From: CAMBRQ01 sp945870325
Lineage (GTDB): Bacteria; Bacillota; Clostridia; Lachnospirales; Lachnospiraceae
Length of the DNA: 64,000 bases
Direction of reading: 5' to 3'
NCBI RefSeq assembly: GCF_050313795.1
Contig: NZ_JBNPMC010000015.1
Location: forward strand, 1 to 64,000
A program made the translations under genes and the position numbers. Of the stretch, positions 61,092 through 64,000 are shown piece by piece. The notes under the pieces are model-generated. The model did no database searches, was not told where the DNA came from, and saw only the letters and a program-made list of their open reading frames with translations. The first letter of the stretch is position 1. Each line of letters opens with the position of its first letter.

Positions 61092-63378
61092 CAGCATTTT
61101 TACTTCTTTCTAGAATTCCCATTGCAATCTTCTCGCTGGTAATCGGAAGTTCTTTGAACCAAAGTCCGGTTGCATTAAAAATCGCATGGGCCAGCGCCGG
61201 AGCCGGTGTATTAATGACAATCTCTCCGATGGACTTCGCACCGAACGGACCACTCTCTTCATAACTGCTCTCGAATTCCACGCGCATTCTTCCGGTATCC
61301 AACCGCGTAGGCACCTTATACTGCATAAAGGAGTTATTACGAAGCCTTCCTTTGTCATCGTACTGGATGTCTTCGTACAAAGTCATGCCAATGCCCTGTG
61401 CCAGGCCTCCTTCTGTCTGGACTCTTGCCAGATTCGGATTCACAACAGTTCCACAATCTACAACTGCCGCATAGTCAAGGATCTCAACGTGTCCAGTCTC
61501 TTTGTCCAGTTCGATCTCAACGGCTCCAGCCATGAAAGGCGGCGGCGACAACGGAGAACTATTACTCTCTGTCACCTGAAGCGCATGGTTATTGCCTACC
61601 ATAGATTTAAAGCCTACTTCTGCAAGTGATACAGATGCAGACTGATCCAAAGTTTCCACCCGGTCTCCCGCAAATACTAACTTTTCTGCAGATGTTTCCA
61701 GCATCTCTCCTGCCACTTCCAGAATCCTCTCTTTCAACTGAGCACAGGCACGCTCCACAGCCTTGCCTGTTACATAGGTGGTACTAGATGCATAAGATCC
61801 CGAATCATATGGCGAGGAATCCGTATCCGCTCCCAGAACTGCAATATCCTCCACAGAGCACTCCATGCACTCTGCAGCCATCTGTGCTAATATAGTATCG
61901 CATCCGGTTCCCATATCCGCTGCTGCAATTAACAGAGTGTAACTTCCATCTTCATTCAATTTGATTGTCGCCGAGCCTACATCCACTGCTGCAATTCCCG
62001 ATCCCTGCATTGCCATGGCGATTCCTACACTTCGTACTTTGCCATTCCCCATATCCCTGCAAGGATGTTTGTCCTTCCAGCCAATCATAGATGCCGCACG
62101 CTCAAGACACCTGTCCAAAGCACAACTATTGGTCTGCTCTCCGTAGTATGCCGGCATAACCTGTCCTTCACGTACCATATTCTTCTCCCGCAGTTCTACC
62201 GGATCCATTCCCAGCCTGTCAGCCAGTTCATTCACGGCTGACTCTACAGCGAAGATACCCTGCGTCGCACCATAGCCTCTGTATGCGCCCGCCGACATGA
62301 CATTCGTATACACTACATCATAGGCAAAGCGATGGGCTTCCAAAGAACCGTAGAGCGGAATGGATTTGTGTCCGGACAAACCAACCGTAGTAGGGCCATG
62401 CTCGCCGTATGCTCCCGTATTCGACAGAGTATAGACATCCATTGCGCGGATTCTTCCATCCTTCATCGCTCCTACTTTCACAGTTACTTCCATCTCATGT
62501 CTTGGAGAAGATGCCACCTGAGACTCTTCTCTGGTAAAGATCATCTTCGATGGTTTCCCGGTCTTCCAGGTTACAAATGCAGGGAATACTTCTGCCACTA
62601 CCGTCTGCTTCGCGCCGAATCCTCCTCCGATTCTAGGCTTCATAACCCGGATCTTAGACTTCGGGATTCCAAGCGCCTTGGCCAAGATTCTACGAACATG
62701 GAATACGATCTGGGTAGAACTGAATATATTCAATCTTCCGTATGCATCCATATAACAAGCGGTACGGAATGTCTCCATCATTGCCTGCTGATTTGCCTTG
62801 GTATGATAAGTACCTTCCACAACCACATCACAATCTTTTAGCACTGCATCCACATCTCCATTGTGAGATTCATCGCTCGCACATAAATTTCTCTGATTAT
62901 CCGCCCCTACCGGACATAAGACCACCCAGTTATCTTCCGGATGCACCAGTATCGGGTTATCCATTGCCTGATGGAAATCCAGAATCGCAGGCAGCACCTC
63001 ATATTCTACTTTAATCAGACGAAGGGCCCGGTCTACGCACGCTTCATTCTCCCCGGCAACAATCGCTACCGGATCTCCCACGTAACGAACATGACGATCT
63101 AGAATCAGGCGGTCCTGCGGACTTGGCTCCGGATAAGTCTGTCCTGCCATCGTGAATCTCTCCTGTGGCACATCTTCCCAGGTATAGATTACTTCAATCC
63201 CCGGAACCTTTAAGGCAACATCCGTCTTGACAGAGAGGATATTCGCATTGGCATGAGGGCTTCTAAGCACCTTCACAATCAGGCAGTCCTTAGGTGCCAG
63301 ATCATCCATGAATACCGGCTTACCCGTAACTAATGCCATCGCATCCTTCTTCCTGACAGGCTGACTGACTACTCGCAT
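61075..63378 (-). CDS. Molybdenum hydroxylase, Mo-cofactor subunit
   Basis: This is the large catalytic subunit (767 aa) of the xanthine dehydrogenase/aldehyde oxidase family. The N-terminal Ald_Xan_dh_C domain is residues about 1-125. It is followed by the cofactor-binding domain with RIGGGFGAKQ, SAGAYRGYGATQGIFAVE, DMGTGCDTILAQMAAE and the catalytic Glu in GAKSIGEIVINTPAPALAHAI. The substrate (purine, nicotinate or an aldehyde) cannot be told from sequence; in clostridia such enzymes often also need a selenium cofactor. It overlaps the 2Fe-2S subunit gene by 10 nt. Confidence 0.93.
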   Translation of the reverse strand: MRVVSQPVRKKDAMALVTGKPVFMDDLAPKDCLIVKVLRSPHANANILSVKTDVALKVPGIEVIYTWEDVPQERFTMAGQTYPEPSPQDRLILDRHVRYVGDPVAIVAGENEACVDRALRLIKVEYEVLPAILDFHQAMDNPILVHPEDNWVVLCPVGADNQRNLCASDESHNGDVDAVLKDCDVVVEGTYHTKANQQAMMETFRTACYMDAYGRLNIFSSTQIVFHVRRILAKALGIPKSKIRVMKPRIGGGFGAKQTVVAEVFPAFVTWKTGKPSKMIFTREESQVASSPRHEMEVTVKVGAMKDGRIRAMDVYTLSNTGAYGEHGPTTVGLSGHKSIPLYGSLEAHRFAYDVVYTNVMSAGAYRGYGATQGIFAVESAVNELADRLGMDPVELREKNMVREGQVMPAYYGEQTNSCALDRCLERAASMIGWKDKHPCRDMGNGKVRSVGIAMAMQGSGIAAVDVGSATIKLNEDGSYTLLIAAADMGTGCDTILAQMAAECMECSVEDIAVLGADTDSSPYDSGSYASSTTYVTGKAVERACAQLKERILEVAGEMLETSAEKLVFAGDRVETLDQSASVSLAEVGFKSMVGNNHALQVTESNSSPLSPPPFMAGAVEIELDKETGHVEILDYAAVVDCGTVVNPNLARVQTEGGLAQGIGMTLYEDIQYDDKGRLRNNSFMQYKVPTRLDTGRMRVEFESSYEESGPFGAKSIGEIVINTPAPALAHAIFNATGLWFKELPITSEKIAMGILERSKNAEKTPF

Positions 63379-63842
63379 GATTCTCCCCCTCTTCTCCGAT
63401 ACTCTAAGAATTGCTTTATCGCCCTTAACTGACCTTCATAGCCGGAACATCTGCATAGATTTCCCGCCAGGTACTCCTTGATTTCCTCTTCGGAAGGATC
63501 TGGATTCTCCCGAAACAATGCAATCGCATTCATAATCATCCCCGGATTGCAGAAACCACACTGCTCCGCCCCCTGGTCTGCAACAAATGCGCCAAATTCC
63601 TCTGCCTCTTTCTGAAGTCCTTCCAGCGTCTCCACACGGTGACCGTCTGCTCTTGCAGTCAAAAGCGAACAGGACAGAATCGGCTTGCCATCCAGGAATA
63701 CCGTGCATAATCCGCAATTGGAGGTCTCACAGCCACGTTTCACACTATAACAGCCATGAGATCTTACATAATCAATCAACAACTGATCGCTGTTAATCTC
63801 ATCTTCTCTGGTCTTTCCGTTCAATACGATTTTAACCTTCAT
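63369..63842 (-). CDS. Molybdenum hydroxylase, 2Fe-2S subunit
   Basis: This is a 157-aa iron-sulfur subunit. The plant-type ferredoxin cluster ligands are in GCETSNCGLCTVFLDGKPILSC. The second cluster is in QCGFCNPGMIMN and LCRCSGYEGQ. It transfers electrons between the Mo site and the FAD subunit. It lies 2 nt from the FAD subunit gene. Confidence 0.95.
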   Translation of the reverse strand: MKVKIVLNGKTREDEINSDQLLIDYVRSHGCYSVKRGCETSNCGLCTVFLDGKPILSCSLLTARADGHRVETLEGLQKEAEEFGAFVADQGAEQCGFCNPGMIMNAIALFRENPDPSEEEIKEYLAGNLCRCSGYEGQLRAIKQFLEYRRRGGESCE

Positions 63843-63844
63843 GG

Positions 63845-64000
63845 CTATACCTCTCCTCCTCTCTCCTGCAATGTACTAAGACACCGGAATAGCAGAACCT
63901 CTGCCAGATGACTCCGATACTCGGCACTGGCACGCATATTGCTGTCCATTGGTATATCCTTCGCTAATCCAGCCGCCAGACTTCTAAGGTCTTCTTTCGT
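63845..64000 (-). CDS. Molybdenum hydroxylase, FAD subunit (partial, 3' end only)
   Basis: The last 51 codons of a minus-strand gene continue beyond the window edge. The peptide (AKDIPMDSNMRASAEYRSHLAEVLLFRCLS) is the usual C terminus of CoxM/XdhB-type FAD subunits. It completes the three-subunit operon in the order FAD, 2Fe-2S, Mo. Confidence 0.85.
   Translation of the reverse strand, partial: TKEDLRSLAAGLAKDIPMDSNMRASAEYRSHLAEVLLFRCLSTLQERGGEV

Overview
The window looks like a chromosomal segment of an anaerobic, spore-forming Firmicute of the Lachnospiraceae type. The evidence is moderate GC with strong AGGAGG-type ribosome binding sites, oxygen-sensitive enzymes (a glycyl radical enzyme and a molybdenum hydroxylase), SleB-type and transglutaminase cell-wall or spore proteins, DUF5716/DUF5717 proteins, and a DesC/bile-acid-type short-chain dehydrogenase. 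The dehydrogenase at 53499-54299 closely resembles NADP-dependent 12alpha-hydroxysteroid dehydrogenases, which makes a Clostridium scindens-like gut bacterium the best guess. No bai operon is present here.

Layout. 1-4.5 kb: AraC regulator, glycyl radical enzyme and activase, with a tRNA-Leu upstream. 4.6-9.1 kb: DUF5662, TraX-like protein, a GlgX/isoamylase-fold protein that has lost its active site, an orphan sugar-type binding lipoprotein, and DUF1292. 9.1-20 kb: UvrD-like helicase, gltX, a split threonine/serine exporter fused to an acetyltransferase, an anchored repeat protein, trxB, purB and purF. 19.4-24.7 kb: an uncharacterised three-gene operon (DUF5717, an actin/Hsp70-like DUF5716, and a TPR protein). 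24.9-31.2 kb: a PLP enzyme, a cupin, and a BceRS-BceAB-type two-component/ABC module flanked by two copies of a GC-rich stem-loop. 31.3-37.8 kb: SleB hydrolase, a sigma factor lacking region 4, a gene-less tract of nested palindromic repeats, and carAB behind a leader terminator. 38-45.7 kb: two probable spore or cell-wall proteins, a Sel1 protein, and an operon of a one-piece ThrE-type exporter, a selenoprotein and an EamA transporter, then a decayed AAA/DUF4143 gene. 45.8-52.8 kb: a nickel/peptide-type ABC importer, YitT and a second EamA protein. 53.5-59.5 kb: the hydroxysteroid dehydrogenase, then pyrH-frr-uppS-cdsA-dxr-rseP. 59.6-64 kb: a MATE transporter and a three-subunit molybdenum hydroxylase that runs off the end.

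Most genes are on the minus strand in short operons with 4-nt overlaps. The most notable observation is the selenoprotein at 43200-43571. An in-frame UGA at codon 30, directly before a Cys and directly followed by a SECIS-like hairpin, splits a frame that is coupled by ATGA overlaps to the genes on both sides. Other items to follow up are the inactive GlgX homologue, the DUF5717/DUF5716 operon, the GNAT-ThrE fusion, three copies of a 47-bp repeat (one forming the 5' coding end of the helicase), the palindromic repeat tract before carB, and the sigma factor without region 4. All protein assignments come from reading translated motifs; no database search was run.
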